The notes beneath the pieces were generated by a model. It was not told the DNA's origin, ran no database searches, and was given only the letters and a program-made list of their open reading frames with translations. Shown here piece after piece: positions 31,146 to 39,824 of a DNA stretch of 64,000 bases. The stretch is from Actinomadura parmotrematis (GTDB lineage: Bacteria > Actinomycetota > Actinomycetes > Streptosporangiales > Streptosporangiaceae). The position numbers and the translations under genes were made by a program. The DNA lies in assembly GCF_019458805.1 (NCBI RefSeq), contig NZ_JAIBOA010000005.1, positions 271,211-335,210 of the forward strand, given 5' to 3'. The first letter of the stretch is position 1; the number at the start of each line of letters is the position of its first letter.

Positions 31146-32453
31146 CTACCCGCGATTGTCCGCCAGGAACTCCCGGTGGTCGGCGGCGTTCCGCTCGGCG
31201 TAGGCGAGACCGAACGCGGCCACCGCCCGGCAGAACACCTCGCCGCGCCCGATGTACCCCGCGATGCGGAGGCGGTCGCCGGTGCGGGCGTGGGCGAGCG
31301 CGAGACCGCGCCCGCACGCGCGCGCGTACAGCCGGAGCGCGCGCGGCGGCATCGCGGTGACGTCGGCCGAGCCCTTCATGTCGCGGTACTGCCGCCAGTA
31401 GTAGAAGCGCCCGTCGCCGCCGGGGCTCCAGCCGAGGAACGGGTCGCTGGAGGACTGCATGAGCCGCTGCCCGGCGACCACCCGGTGCCCCTGGTCGAGG
31501 TACTCGCTGCGCCGCAGGTGGGGCTCCAGCACCGACCGGCCCGCCTCCTTGACCTGCAGGACGAGCGGGTCGTCGCGGTCGCGGCCCTGCAGCACCGCGA
31601 CATAGCAGCGGGTGCCGACGCTGCCGACGCCGACGGCCTTGCGGGCGGCGTCGACCAGCGTGTACCCGTCCAGCAGGACCGCGACGTCCTCGCGCAGGGT
31701 GCGCCGGTAGGCGCGCAGGTTGGCGCGGGCGGCCTTCAGCCCGACCGCGCCGGTGTGCTCCAGCAGCGGCGGGTCGTCGGCGATGCGGAGCCGCCCGTCC
31801 CGCACGGTGGTGAGCTTGCGGAGCGCCTGCATGCTGTCGCGGCCGCGCGCCTTGCGCAGGTTCCTCCCGGTGCGGCGCCGGTCGCTGCGCCAGGGGATGC
31901 GGGCCAGCAGGTCCTCGGCGCGGGTGCAGGTGAAGAACAGCGCGAGGTCGCCGAGCGCGGCGAACTCGCGCATCCCGTCGCGGTAGCCGGTGGCGGCGGC
32001 GAGCGCCGTCGCGTGCCGCTCGGACTCGCCGCACCCGTTGTCGGCGGCGGCGACGGCGCAGCTGGCGGCGAGCCGTTTCAGGTCCCACTCCCAGGGGCCG
32101 GGGAGCGTCTCGTCGAAGTCGTCGACGTCGAACAGCAGGGTCCGCTCGGGCGAGGCGTAGACGCCGAAGTTCAGCAGGTGCGCGTCGCCGCACGCCTGGA
32201 CGCGCAGGCCGGTGTCGGGGGTGCCCGCGAGGTCGGCGGCCATGACGGCGGCGGCGCCGCGCAGGAACGCCAGCGGCGACTCGGCCATCCGGGCGCGGCG
32301 GACCGGGACGAGGTCGGGCAGCCGGTCGCGGTCCTGGGCGGCGAGGATGCGGGCGGCCGGGCGGCGGCGGGGCTCCCAGGCGGCGTGCGCGCCGCGCGGA
32401 ACCCGCTTGCGCAGCGCGCGGCCCTCGGCGTAGCGCGCTCCGGGTGCGCTCAC
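31146..32453 (-). CDS. DUF2252 family protein
   Basis: 435 residues. GLRVQACGDAHLLNFGVYAS, LLFDVDDFDETLPGPWEWDL and a late region with GVGSVGTRCYVAVLQGRD, QSSSDPFLGW and FYYWRQYRDMKGS define DUF2252. The GDAHxxNFG and DxDDFD motifs recall the catalytic loops of aminoglycoside-phosphotransferase/kinase-like folds, so a phosphotransfer role is conceivable but unproven. GTG 32453 has AGAGGAG upstream; GTG 32489 is a weaker alternative. Confidence 0.8.
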   Translation of the reverse strand: MSAPGARYAEGRALRKRVPRGAHAAWEPRRRPAARILAAQDRDRLPDLVPVRRARMAESPLAFLRGAAAVMAADLAGTPDTGLRVQACGDAHLLNFGVYASPERTLLFDVDDFDETLPGPWEWDLKRLAASCAVAAADNGCGESERHATALAAATGYRDGMREFAALGDLALFFTCTRAEDLLARIPWRSDRRRTGRNLRKARGRDSMQALRKLTTVRDGRLRIADDPPLLEHTGAVGLKAARANLRAYRRTLREDVAVLLDGYTLVDAARKAVGVGSVGTRCYVAVLQGRDRDDPLVLQVKEAGRSVLEPHLRRSEYLDQGHRVVAGQRLMQSSSDPFLGWSPGGDGRFYYWRQYRDMKGSADVTAMPPRALRLYARACGRGLALAHARTGDRLRIAGYIGRGEVFCRAVAAFGLAYAERNAADHREFLADNRG

Positions 32454-32584
32454 GGGCGGCTCCTCTCTCGCGTCGAAGAGGTCGTTCACCGGCGGCGGGC
32501 GCCGTAAGACCAAATTCTCGGCAAGCTCTACCCTTTGCGGATGTTCCGGTGCCCGGGAGCGGGCACCAACGCCGAGGGGGATCG

Positions 32585-33595
32585 ATGAGCGGACAGCGGC
32601 CGGACGGGCGTCTCTGGCTGGGCACCTACACCGGCGACCAGGGCGACGGGCGCGGCGTCTACCGGACGCGCGGCGTCCCGGGCGGCACGATCGAGCCGCC
32701 CGCCCTCGCGGCGGAGGCGCCGAAGCCGTCCTACCTGGCGCTGCACCCGGGCGGGCGGGTGCTCTACACCGTCGAGGAGCTGGCCGACGGCCGGATCACC
32801 GCCTACCGCGTCGAGGACGGCGGCGGCCTCACCGGGCTCGGCACCCGCGCCGTGCCCGCCGAGCCGTGCCACCTGTCGGTGTCGCCGGACGGCGCCCACC
32901 TGCTGGTCGCCTGCTACGGGCCCGGCGTCCTCGGCCTCCAGCGCCTGGACGCGGACGGCGGCTTCGACGGCGAGCCCGCCCTCTGGCAGGGCGCCGGGAC
33001 CGGGCCCGTCGCGGGCCGGCAGGAGGGCCCGCACGCCCACCAGACGCTCTGGACGCCCGGCGGGATCGTCCTCAGCACCGACCTCGGCGCCGACCGGATC
33101 CACGCGTTCCGCGTCCGCGGCGGCGCGCTCGTCCCGGTCGGTGAGAACCCGCTGCCCGCCGGGTACGGGCCGCGCCACCTGGCGCTGCACCCGAGCGGCC
33201 ACGTGTTCGCGATGATGGAGCTCGCGCCCCGGCTGCTCGTGCTGCGGCCGCGCGACTCCCACGCCGAGCTCGACATCGTCGGCGAGTACGTCCGCGCGGA
33301 GGGCTCCGGCGCGGCCGTCGCGCTGGGCGCCGGCGGCGCACACCTGTACGCCTCCACGCGCGGCGCCGATGTCGTCGGCACCTACCGCGTCACCTCGGGC
33401 GGGGCCGCGCTGGAGCACCTCGGGGACGTGCCGTCGGGCGGCGCGGGGCCGCGCGACCTGGAGGTCGACGGCGACCGGCTGTACGTGGCCAACGAGCAGG
33501 GCGGGACGGTCGCCGCCTTCGACCTGGACCCGCTGCCGGTGCCGGCGGGCCCGCCCGCCCCGGCGCCCACCCCCGTCTGCGTGCTGGCGGGCTGA
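32585..33595 (+). CDS. Lactonase-family seven-bladed beta-propeller (YbhE-like)
   Basis: 336 residues, no signal peptide. Propeller repeats are visible: LWLGTYTGDQGDGRGVYRTR, SYLALHPGGRVLYTVEEL, EPCHLSVSPDGAHLLVACYG, GPRHLALHPSGHVFAMMEL and GPRDLEVDGDRLYVANEQGG, plus the GPHAHQ motif. This is the YbhE 6-phosphogluconolactonase / carboxy-muconate cyclase family. Real substrate unknown; the nearby pgi gives only weak support for a pentose-phosphate role. GAGGGG precedes ATG 32585. Confidence 0.8.
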   Translation: MSGQRPDGRLWLGTYTGDQGDGRGVYRTRGVPGGTIEPPALAAEAPKPSYLALHPGGRVLYTVEELADGRITAYRVEDGGGLTGLGTRAVPAEPCHLSVSPDGAHLLVACYGPGVLGLQRLDADGGFDGEPALWQGAGTGPVAGRQEGPHAHQTLWTPGGIVLSTDLGADRIHAFRVRGGALVPVGENPLPAGYGPRHLALHPSGHVFAMMELAPRLLVLRPRDSHAELDIVGEYVRAEGSGAAVALGAGGAHLYASTRGADVVGTYRVTSGGAALEHLGDVPSGGAGPRDLEVDGDRLYVANEQGGTVAAFDLDPLPVPAGPPAPAPTPVCVLAG

Positions 33596-33685
33596 CCTTC
33601 CCGGCCCGTGTTTCCCGACCGGGCGGGCGGGGAGGGCGAGGAGACGGCCACAAGGACGAACAGGACGAAGAGGGGAACGGCGGAC

Positions 33686-35062
33686 ATGGCCATCGCAACG
33701 ACGAATCCGGCGACCGGCAAGGTCGAGCGGAGCTTCGACGCCTTCACCGACGAGCAGATCGAGGACCGCCTCGCGCGGGCGTCCGCGGCGTTCGCCTCCT
33801 ACCGCCGCACGCCGCTGGAGCGGCGGGCGGCGTGGATGAACGCGGCCGCCGGCCTGCTGGACGCCGAGGCCGGCGACGTCGCGCTGATGATGACGACCGA
33901 GATGGGCAAGACGGTGAAGGCGGCCCGCGCCGAGGCGCAGAAGTGCGCGCACGCGATGCGCTTCTACGCCGAGAACGCCGCGGGCTTCCTCGCCGACCGG
34001 CCCGCCGACGCGGCGGCGGTGAAGGCCGGGACGGCCCTCACCCGCTACCAGCCGCTCGGCGCCGTCCTCGCGGTGATGCCGTGGAACTTCCCGCTCTGGC
34101 AGGTGGTGCGCTTCCTCGCGCCCGGCCTCATGGCGGGCAACGTCGGCCTGCTGAAGCACGCCTCCAACGTCCCGCAGACCGCCCTCTACCTGGAGGACCT
34201 GCTCCGCCGCGCCGGGTTCCCCGAGGGCGTCTTCCAGACGCTGCTGATCGGGTCGGACAAGGTCGAGAAGGTGCTGCGCGACCCGCGCGTCGCCGCCGCG
34301 ACCCTCACCGGCAGCGAGCCCGCCGGGCGCTCGGTCGGCGCCATCGCCGGCGACGAGGTGAAGCCGTCGGTGCTGGAGCTCGGCGGCAGCGACGCGTTCG
34401 TCGTCATGCCCTCGGCCGACCTCGCCGCCGCCGCGAAGACGGCGGCGGCCTCGCGCTGCCTGAACAACGGGCAGAGCTGCATCTCCGCCAAGCGCTTCAT
34501 CGTCGAGGAGAGCGTCGCCGACGAGTTCGAGGAGCTGTTCGTCGCCGCGATGCGGGCGCAGAAGGTCGGCGACCCGACCGACGACGCCACCGACGTCGGC
34601 CCCCTCGTCAGCGAGCAGGGCCGCGCCGACCTCGAAGAGCTCGTCGCCGACGCCGTCCGGCACGGCGCGAAGGTGCTGTGCGGCGGCGAGCGGCCCGACC
34701 GCGAGGGCTGGTACTACCCGCCGACCGTGGTCACCGGCATCACCCGCGAGATGCGCATGTTCGGCGAGGAGACCTTCGGGCCCGTCGCGGGGCTCTACCG
34801 CGTCCGCGGCATCGACGAGGCGATCGGGCTCGCCAACGCGACCGACTTCGGCCTCGGCTCCAACGCCTGGACGAACGACCCCGCCGAGCGGGACCGGTTC
34901 GTCGACGAGCTGGAGGCGGGCCAGGTGTTCGTCAACGGCATGGTGACCTCCTACCCGGAGCTGCCCTTCGGCGGCGTCAAGCGCTCCGGCTACGGCCGGG
35001 AGCTGTCCGAGCAGGGCATCCACGCCTTCTGTAACGCCAAGACCGTCTGGATCGCGCCCTGA
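33686..35062 (+). CDS. NAD(P)-dependent succinate-semialdehyde dehydrogenase (Sad/GabD type)
   Basis: 458 residues, the shorter length typical of the YneI/Sad group. It starts MAIATTNPATGKVERSF. Catalytic parts: Asn in MPWNFPLWQVVRFLAPG, Glu in VLELGGSDAFVV, Cys in NNGQSCISAKRF, and the C-terminal ELPFGGVKRSGYGRELSEQG. It oxidises a short semialdehyde, most likely succinate semialdehyde, to the acid in the cytoplasm. AGGGGAACGG precedes the ATG. It converges on the kinase gene. Confidence 0.8.
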   Translation: MAIATTNPATGKVERSFDAFTDEQIEDRLARASAAFASYRRTPLERRAAWMNAAAGLLDAEAGDVALMMTTEMGKTVKAARAEAQKCAHAMRFYAENAAGFLADRPADAAAVKAGTALTRYQPLGAVLAVMPWNFPLWQVVRFLAPGLMAGNVGLLKHASNVPQTALYLEDLLRRAGFPEGVFQTLLIGSDKVEKVLRDPRVAAATLTGSEPAGRSVGAIAGDEVKPSVLELGGSDAFVVMPSADLAAAAKTAAASRCLNNGQSCISAKRFIVEESVADEFEELFVAAMRAQKVGDPTDDATDVGPLVSEQGRADLEELVADAVRHGAKVLCGGERPDREGWYYPPTVVTGITREMRMFGEETFGPVAGLYRVRGIDEAIGLANATDFGLGSNAWTNDPAERDRFVDELEAGQVFVNGMVTSYPELPFGGVKRSGYGRELSEQGIHAFCNAKTVWIAP

Positions 35063-35081
35063 CGCCGCGTCCGGCGCACCG

Positions 35082-36614
35082 CTAGGGCGCGGCTCCGGGG
35101 CCGGGCACGACGTCGAACTGCGCGCTCCTCGTCGTCCCGCCCTTCTCGGGCCGGACGGACACCTTGTGGCGGCCGAGCGGCATCCCGGCGGGATAGGACG
35201 CCCCGTCCTGGTTGACGGCGTAGTTGAAGGTGCCGGTGCGGTCCACCGAGGGGCCGCGCCGGTACGGCAGCCGGTCCACCTTGATCATCACGACCGCGCC
35301 GGGGGTCCAGCCGGTGCCGTGCACCACGAAGATCGTCCGCCGGTCGCCGCGCGGCTGGTTCACCGTGATCTTGGGCCGGCCGGTCGGGCGCGCCGACTCG
35401 CCCGACACCGGCGCGGGCGGCGGCCCCTCGGGGGGCCGCCCGCCGACGACGGTCCGCACGGTCTCGGTGACGCGGACCTCGCGCGGCGCGCCGCCGCGGG
35501 CGCCCGTCCACAGCAGGTGCCCGAGCACCACGACGAACCCGACGGCCACGACGGCGAGCGCGGAGGCGAGGCGGTTGCGCGGCTCGCGCAGGAACGCCCC
35601 GACCGCCGAGGACTCGCTCGGCCGGCGCTTGCGGCGGGGCGGCGTCACCTTGTGGGGCGCGGTCTCGCGGGGGCGGAACGGCTCGGTCTCGGCGCCCTCC
35701 AAGCGCGGTCCCTCGCGGTACTCCTGGACGAGCTCCAGCGCGGCGGGCGGCAGGTAGGACAGGCCCGGGTCGGCGCCGGAGTTGGCCGTGAGCGACGGCG
35801 ACAGCGCGTCCAGGACGCGCGCGGGGGACGGGCGGCGCCGCGGGTCGCGGTCCAGGCAGGACCGCACGAGCGCGTCGAGCTCCAGCGGCAGGTCGGCCAG
35901 GTCGGGCGACCGGGTGGCGAGCTGCGCCATCAGCTCCAGCACGCCCTCGCCCGGGTAGGGGCCGTGGCCCGTCGCGGCGTACAGCAGCGTCGCGCCGAGC
36001 GCGTACACGTCGCTGGCGGCGGTGACCTCCCGGCTGCCCTCCGCCTGCTCGGGCGCCATGTAGGCGGGGGTGCCGATGGCGACGCGGCTGACGGTGACGC
36101 GGGCGCGCTCGCTGGCGTGCGAGAGGCCGAAGTCGATGACGCGCGGGCCGTCCAGCGACACCAGCACGTTGGAGGGCTTCAGGTCGCGGTGGACGAGCCC
36201 GGCGGCGTGGATGGACTCCAGCGCCTCGGCGCAGCAGGCGGCGATCCAGCGCACCGCCTGCACCGGCAGCGGCCCGGCGACCTGCACGAGCCGCTCCAGC
36301 GACGGCGCCGGGACGTAGGCGGTGGCGAGCCACGGCACCTCGGCCTCGGTGTCGGCGGCGACGACCGAGGCGGTGTAGACGCCGCTGACCCGCCGCGCCG
36401 CCGTCGCCTCGTGCCCGAACCGGACCCGGAAGTCGCCGTCGCGGGCGAGCTCGGCGCGGATCGTCTTCACCGCGACGAGCCGCCCGGCGGCCGACCGGCC
36501 GAGGTAGACCCGGCCCATCGACCCGGCGCCGAGCCGCCCGAGCAGCGCGTACGGGCCGACGCTCCCGGGGTCGTGCGCGCCCAGGGCCTCCAGCAGGCTC
36601 TCCCGCTGCCGCAT
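35082..36614 (-). CDS. Membrane-anchored Ser/Thr protein kinase (PASTA-less)
   Basis: 510 residues. The kinase domain (about 20-275) has LLGRLGAGSMGRVYLGR, VAVKTIRAEL, HRDLKPSNVLV, VIDFGLSHA and GTPAYMAPEQ, all intact. A basic juxtamembrane linker, one transmembrane helix (about 355-375, LASALAVVAVGFVVVLGHLL) and a short extracellular Ig/IPT-like domain (about 415-505; TIFVVHGTGWTPGAVVMIKV) follow. It lacks the PASTA repeats of PknB. ATG 36614 has GGGAGG upstream. The sensed signal is unknown. Confidence 0.85.
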   Translation of the reverse strand: MRQRESLLEALGAHDPGSVGPYALLGRLGAGSMGRVYLGRSAAGRLVAVKTIRAELARDGDFRVRFGHEATAARRVSGVYTASVVAADTEAEVPWLATAYVPAPSLERLVQVAGPLPVQAVRWIAACCAEALESIHAAGLVHRDLKPSNVLVSLDGPRVIDFGLSHASERARVTVSRVAIGTPAYMAPEQAEGSREVTAASDVYALGATLLYAATGHGPYPGEGVLELMAQLATRSPDLADLPLELDALVRSCLDRDPRRRPSPARVLDALSPSLTANSGADPGLSYLPPAALELVQEYREGPRLEGAETEPFRPRETAPHKVTPPRRKRRPSESSAVGAFLREPRNRLASALAVVAVGFVVVLGHLLWTGARGGAPREVRVTETVRTVVGGRPPEGPPPAPVSGESARPTGRPKITVNQPRGDRRTIFVVHGTGWTPGAVVMIKVDRLPYRRGPSVDRTGTFNYAVNQDGASYPAGMPLGRHKVSVRPEKGGTTRSAQFDVVPGPGAAP

Positions 36615-36640
36615 CACGCCTCCCCTGGCACCATCTCCCG

Positions 36641-36668
36641 CATCTTGCACATTCAGTGTTACAAGATG
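36641..36668. promoter_or_regulatory. Inverted repeat upstream of the kinase gene
   Basis: CATCTTG (36641-36647) and CAAGATG (36662-36668), 14-bp spacer, in an A+T-richer patch 27 bases before the kinase start. It is a candidate operator or promoter region; the cognate regulator is unknown. Confidence 0.4.
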
Positions 36669-36751
36669 TCATGTCCCGGGGGGGATAGTCCGGCAACGGC
36701 CAGGATCGAACCGACCGGCCTTCCCGGACGTGCACGACTCCGGCGCCGCCC

Positions 36752-36949
36752 CTACTTGCTCGGCTGCGGCGTCTTGCAGTCGATCTTGGGGTTGAGCCCG
36801 ACGTAGTTGAGCGGCCCGGCCACGATGGTGACGGCGATGGTGCCCGCCCGGCTGCAGTCGGGGGTGTCCTCGGTGTAGTAGTGGCGCTGCCCCGCGGCGA
36901 TCGCGCCGATGATCAGCCACAGCACGACGACGAGTGATCCGATGCGCAT
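36752..36949 (-). CDS. Conserved tiny membrane protein (65 aa)
   Basis: 65 residues: one membrane helix (MRIGSLVVVLWLIIGAIAAG) followed by QRHYYTEDTPDCSRAGTIAV and a short tail with NYVGLNPKIDC. The tail probably faces outward and has two Cys. I recall near-identical short ORFs in many actinomycetes, annotated as hypothetical. GGTCGGGAG precedes the ATG at 36949. No function can be assigned. Confidence 0.7.
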   Translation of the reverse strand: MRIGSLVVVLWLIIGAIAAGQRHYYTEDTPDCSRAGTIAVTIVAGPLNYVGLNPKIDCKTPQPSK

Positions 36950-37062
36950 GCTCCCGACCTTCAATCCGTTCCCGGTGGGCCGCACGGCGAGGCCCACGAG
37001 CGATCAGTGACGGGCGTATCCCCGAATGAGATCCCCAAAAACAACACGAGTTGGACACGCCG

Positions 37063-37096
37063 ACGGGCCGGGGGCGCGCTCGCGCCCCCGGCCCGT
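37063..37096. terminator. Hairpin downstream of the aldo-keto reductase gene
   Basis: Perfect 16-bp arms at 37063-37078 and 37081-37096, almost no central loop (so effectively a 13-14 bp stem). Reading on the minus strand a TTGTTTTTGG run follows about 20 bases later. It fits a terminator for the minus-strand aldo-keto reductase. Confidence 0.65.
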
Positions 37097-37120
37097 CCCG
37101 TTCCGGTCACCCCGCCGGCG

Positions 37121-38113
37121 TCACCAGGCGAACGCCTCCGGGGAGGGCCCGGTGCCCGGGAAGATCTCCTCCAGCGCGGCCAGGAACTCCGCCGACAGCT
37201 CCAGGTCGAGGGCGCGGAGCGCCGACTCCAGCTGCGCGGCGGTGCGCGGCCCGACGATCGGGCCGGTCACGCCGGGCCGGGTGAGCAGCCAGGCGAGGCC
37301 GACGTCGCCGGGGTCGGCGCCGTGCTTCTCGCAGAGGTCCTCGTAGCGCTGGATCCGGTCGCGCTCGGCCGGGTCCTTCAGCGTCTCGGCGGCGCGGCCG
37401 GACGCCGACCGCGACGCGCCGCCCTCGCGCTGCTTGCGCAGCACGCCGCCGAGCAGGCCGCCCTGCAGCGGCGACCACGGGATGACGCCGAGACCGTAGG
37501 CCTCGGCCGCCGGGATCACCTCCATCTCGGCGCGGCGCTCGGCGAGGTTGTACAGGCACTGCTCGCTGACCAGGCCGAGCGAGCCGCGCCGGGCGGCGGC
37601 CTCGTTGGCCCGCGCGATGCCCCAGCCCGGGAAGTTCGACGACCCGACGTAGAGCACCTTGCCCTGCTGCACGAGCACGTCCATGGCTTGCCAGATCTCG
37701 TCCCAGGGCGTGGCCCGGTCGATGTGGTGGAACTGGTACAGGTCGATGTGGTCGGTGCCGAGGCGCTTCAGCGACGCCTCGGCGGCGCGGCGGATGTTCA
37801 GCGCCGACAGCTTGTCCTCGTTCGGCCAGGGCGTCTCGCCGCCCATGCTGCCGTAGACCTTGGTGGCGAGGACCACCTTGTCGCGGCGGCCGCCGCCCTG
37901 GGCGAACCAGCTCCCGAGGATCTCCTCGGTGCGGCCCTTGTTCTCCCCCCAGCCGTACACGTTGGCGGTGTCGAAGAGGTTGACGCCCGCGTCGAGCGCG
38001 GCGTCCATGATCGCGTGACTGTCCGGCTCGTCGGTGACGGGGCCGAAGTTCATGGTGCCGAGCACCAGCCTGCCGACCTTCAGTCCGGTGCGTCCGAGCT
38101 GCGTGTACTCCAT
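37121..38113 (-). CDS. Aldo/keto reductase
   Basis: 330 residues, TIM-barrel oxidoreductase. It starts MEYTQLGRTGLKVGRLVLGT. Catalytic tetrad: Asp in NLFDTANVYGWGENKG, its Tyr, Lys in VLATKVYGS, and His in LYQFHHIDR. The NADPH phosphate-binding region near the C-terminus reads GPIVGPRTAAQLESAL. Substrate unknown. ATG 38113 lies just downstream of a TTGACC -35-like element overlapping a 16-bp perfect palindrome typical of MerR-family operators. Confidence 0.85.
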   Translation of the reverse strand: MEYTQLGRTGLKVGRLVLGTMNFGPVTDEPDSHAIMDAALDAGVNLFDTANVYGWGENKGRTEEILGSWFAQGGGRRDKVVLATKVYGSMGGETPWPNEDKLSALNIRRAAEASLKRLGTDHIDLYQFHHIDRATPWDEIWQAMDVLVQQGKVLYVGSSNFPGWGIARANEAAARRGSLGLVSEQCLYNLAERRAEMEVIPAAEAYGLGVIPWSPLQGGLLGGVLRKQREGGASRSASGRAAETLKDPAERDRIQRYEDLCEKHGADPGDVGLAWLLTRPGVTGPIVGPRTAAQLESALRALDLELSAEFLAALEEIFPGTGPSPEAFAW

Positions 38114-38129
38114 GCCCCCACCCAAACAG

Positions 38130-38150
38130 CTGGAGCGCGCTCCAGGTCAA
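38130..38150 (-). promoter_or_regulatory. MerR-type palindromic operator upstream of aldo-keto reductase
   Basis: CTGGAGCGCGCTCCAG (38130-38145) is a perfect 16-bp palindrome. On the minus strand it directly follows TTGACC (38150-38145), so it fills the spacer between -35 and the gene, as MerR-family operators do. No merR gene is adjacent. Confidence 0.6.
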
Positions 38151-38247
38151 GCGGGGCGGGCCGGAGGCGCGCCGGACCCGGTCGAAGGGGGACCGTTGGG
38201 CGCACCCTTGCCCCGCGCTGACCCCGGATGCGACAGAATGCCCGGCC

Positions 38248-39783
38248 ATGCGGACCCTCCGGGGGCGGTCCCCCCTCGCGCTGCTGCTCGCCCTCGCGCT
38301 CCTGCTCGCCGCCGCGGCGACCGCCTGCTCGGGCGGCGCGCCGCCCCGCCGCGCGGCGGGCGAGACGACGGCCCGCGCGAAGGCGGCCGCGGCCGGCGAG
38401 CGCGCCGAGAACGCCCGTCCCGGCACCGCTGACTGGCGCGTCGTCCGCAAGGGCGGCGAGCACGAGATCGAGGGCTACGCCGACCGGGTGAGCGTCCTGC
38501 CCGGCGAGGCGTTCCGGCTGTACGTGTCCACCACCAAGGGACCGTTCACCGCGCAGGCGTTCCGGATGGGCTGGTACGGCGGCGACGGCGCGCGGCTGCT
38601 CTGGACGTCGCCGGCCACGCCCGGCGAGCGCCAGGCCGAGGCGCGCGTCGACCGGCGCACCCGCACCGTCACCGCGCCCTGGCACCCCTCGCTCACCGTC
38701 CCGACGGCCGGCTGGCCCGAAGGCAGCTACCTGGTGCGGCTCACCGCCTCCAGCGGCGCGCAGCGGTTCGTTCCGGTCACCGTCCGGTCGGCGAGCACCG
38801 CCGGCCGGATCGTGGTGCTGAACGCGACGACGACGTGGCAGGCGTACAACATGTGGGGCGGCTACGACCTGTACAAGGGGCCGTCCGGCGGCGACGGCGA
38901 CCGCGCGTACGCCGTCTCCTTCGACCGGCCCTACGACCAGAACGGCGCGGGCAAGTTCCTGGCCTACGAGCAGCCCGCGATCGCGCTCGCCGAGCGGCTC
39001 GGGCTGCCGCTCGCCTACGCCGCCGACAACGACCTGCACGCCTTCCCGCACCTGCTGGACGGCGCCCGCGCCCTGCTGACCCTCGGCCACGACGAGTACT
39101 GGTCGGCGGCGATGCGCGCGCACACCACGGCCGCCCGCGACCGGGGCGTCAACATCGCCTTCCTCGGCGCCAACGCCGTGAACCGGCACGTCAGGTTCGC
39201 GCCGACCGCGCTCGGCGCCGACCGCCTCGTCATCTGCTACAAGGACGCCGACGCCGACCCGCTGGCGCGCACCGACCCCGCCGAGACCACGCAGGACTGG
39301 CGGCTGCCGCCGAAACCGCGCCCCGAGAGCGCCCTCATCGGCGTCCAGTACAACTGCTTCCCCGCCGAAGGCGCCTACGTCGTGCGGCGCCCCGACTTCT
39401 GGATGTTCCAGGGCACCGGCGCCCGCAAGGGAACGCGCTATCCGGGCGTCATCGGGCCCGAGTCCGACGCCCTGAACTTCGGCGGGCCGACGCCGCGGCC
39501 GATCGAGGTCGTCGCCCACTCCCCCATCATGTGCGGCGACACCACGATGATGGCCGACTCCACCTATTACACGGCCAAGAGCGGCGCGGGCGTGTTCGCC
39601 ACCGGGACGATGCGCTGGGTGTGCGCGATGCGCGGCAGGGCGTGCGGGCACGGCGTGGACGAGGCGGGCCGGCGGTTCGTCACCAAGGCCACCGAGAACC
39701 TGCTGACCGCGCTCGCCGCCGGCCCGCTCGCCGCGTCCCACCCGGCCCGCGACAACCTCGACGAGTTCGCCGCCGGCCTCTGA
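38248..39783 (+). CDS. Secreted lipoprotein with N,N-dimethylformamidase beta-subunit-like domain
   Basis: 511 residues. A Sec signal peptide (1-26) ends in a lipobox, AATAC-SGG, so Cys27 is probably lipidated. After an Ala-rich linker, an N-terminal beta domain (about 60-180; EIEGYADRVSVLPGEAFRLY, FRMGWYGGDGARLLW) precedes a globular domain with TWQAYNMWGGYDLY, LTLGHDEYWSAAMR, VNIAFLGANAVNRHVRF and the late GVFATGTMRW. This matches DUF6605/N,N-dimethylformamidase-large-subunit-like proteins of unknown extracellular function. A PGLR-type reaction is not supported. Confidence 0.75.
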   Translation: MRTLRGRSPLALLLALALLLAAAATACSGGAPPRRAAGETTARAKAAAAGERAENARPGTADWRVVRKGGEHEIEGYADRVSVLPGEAFRLYVSTTKGPFTAQAFRMGWYGGDGARLLWTSPATPGERQAEARVDRRTRTVTAPWHPSLTVPTAGWPEGSYLVRLTASSGAQRFVPVTVRSASTAGRIVVLNATTTWQAYNMWGGYDLYKGPSGGDGDRAYAVSFDRPYDQNGAGKFLAYEQPAIALAERLGLPLAYAADNDLHAFPHLLDGARALLTLGHDEYWSAAMRAHTTAARDRGVNIAFLGANAVNRHVRFAPTALGADRLVICYKDADADPLARTDPAETTQDWRLPPKPRPESALIGVQYNCFPAEGAYVVRRPDFWMFQGTGARKGTRYPGVIGPESDALNFGGPTPRPIEVVAHSPIMCGDTTMMADSTYYTAKSGAGVFATGTMRWVCAMRGRACGHGVDEAGRRFVTKATENLLTALAAGPLAASHPARDNLDEFAAGL

Positions 39784-39824
39784 CCGCCCGGCGGGCGCCG
39801 CACCGGGCCTGCGAGAATCGGATC

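Noticed and set aside
36685..36722. A tRNA T-arm-like stretch (GGTTCGATCC on the minus strand)
   Set aside because: No matching acceptor stem, D-arm or anticodon arm upstream; chance similarity.
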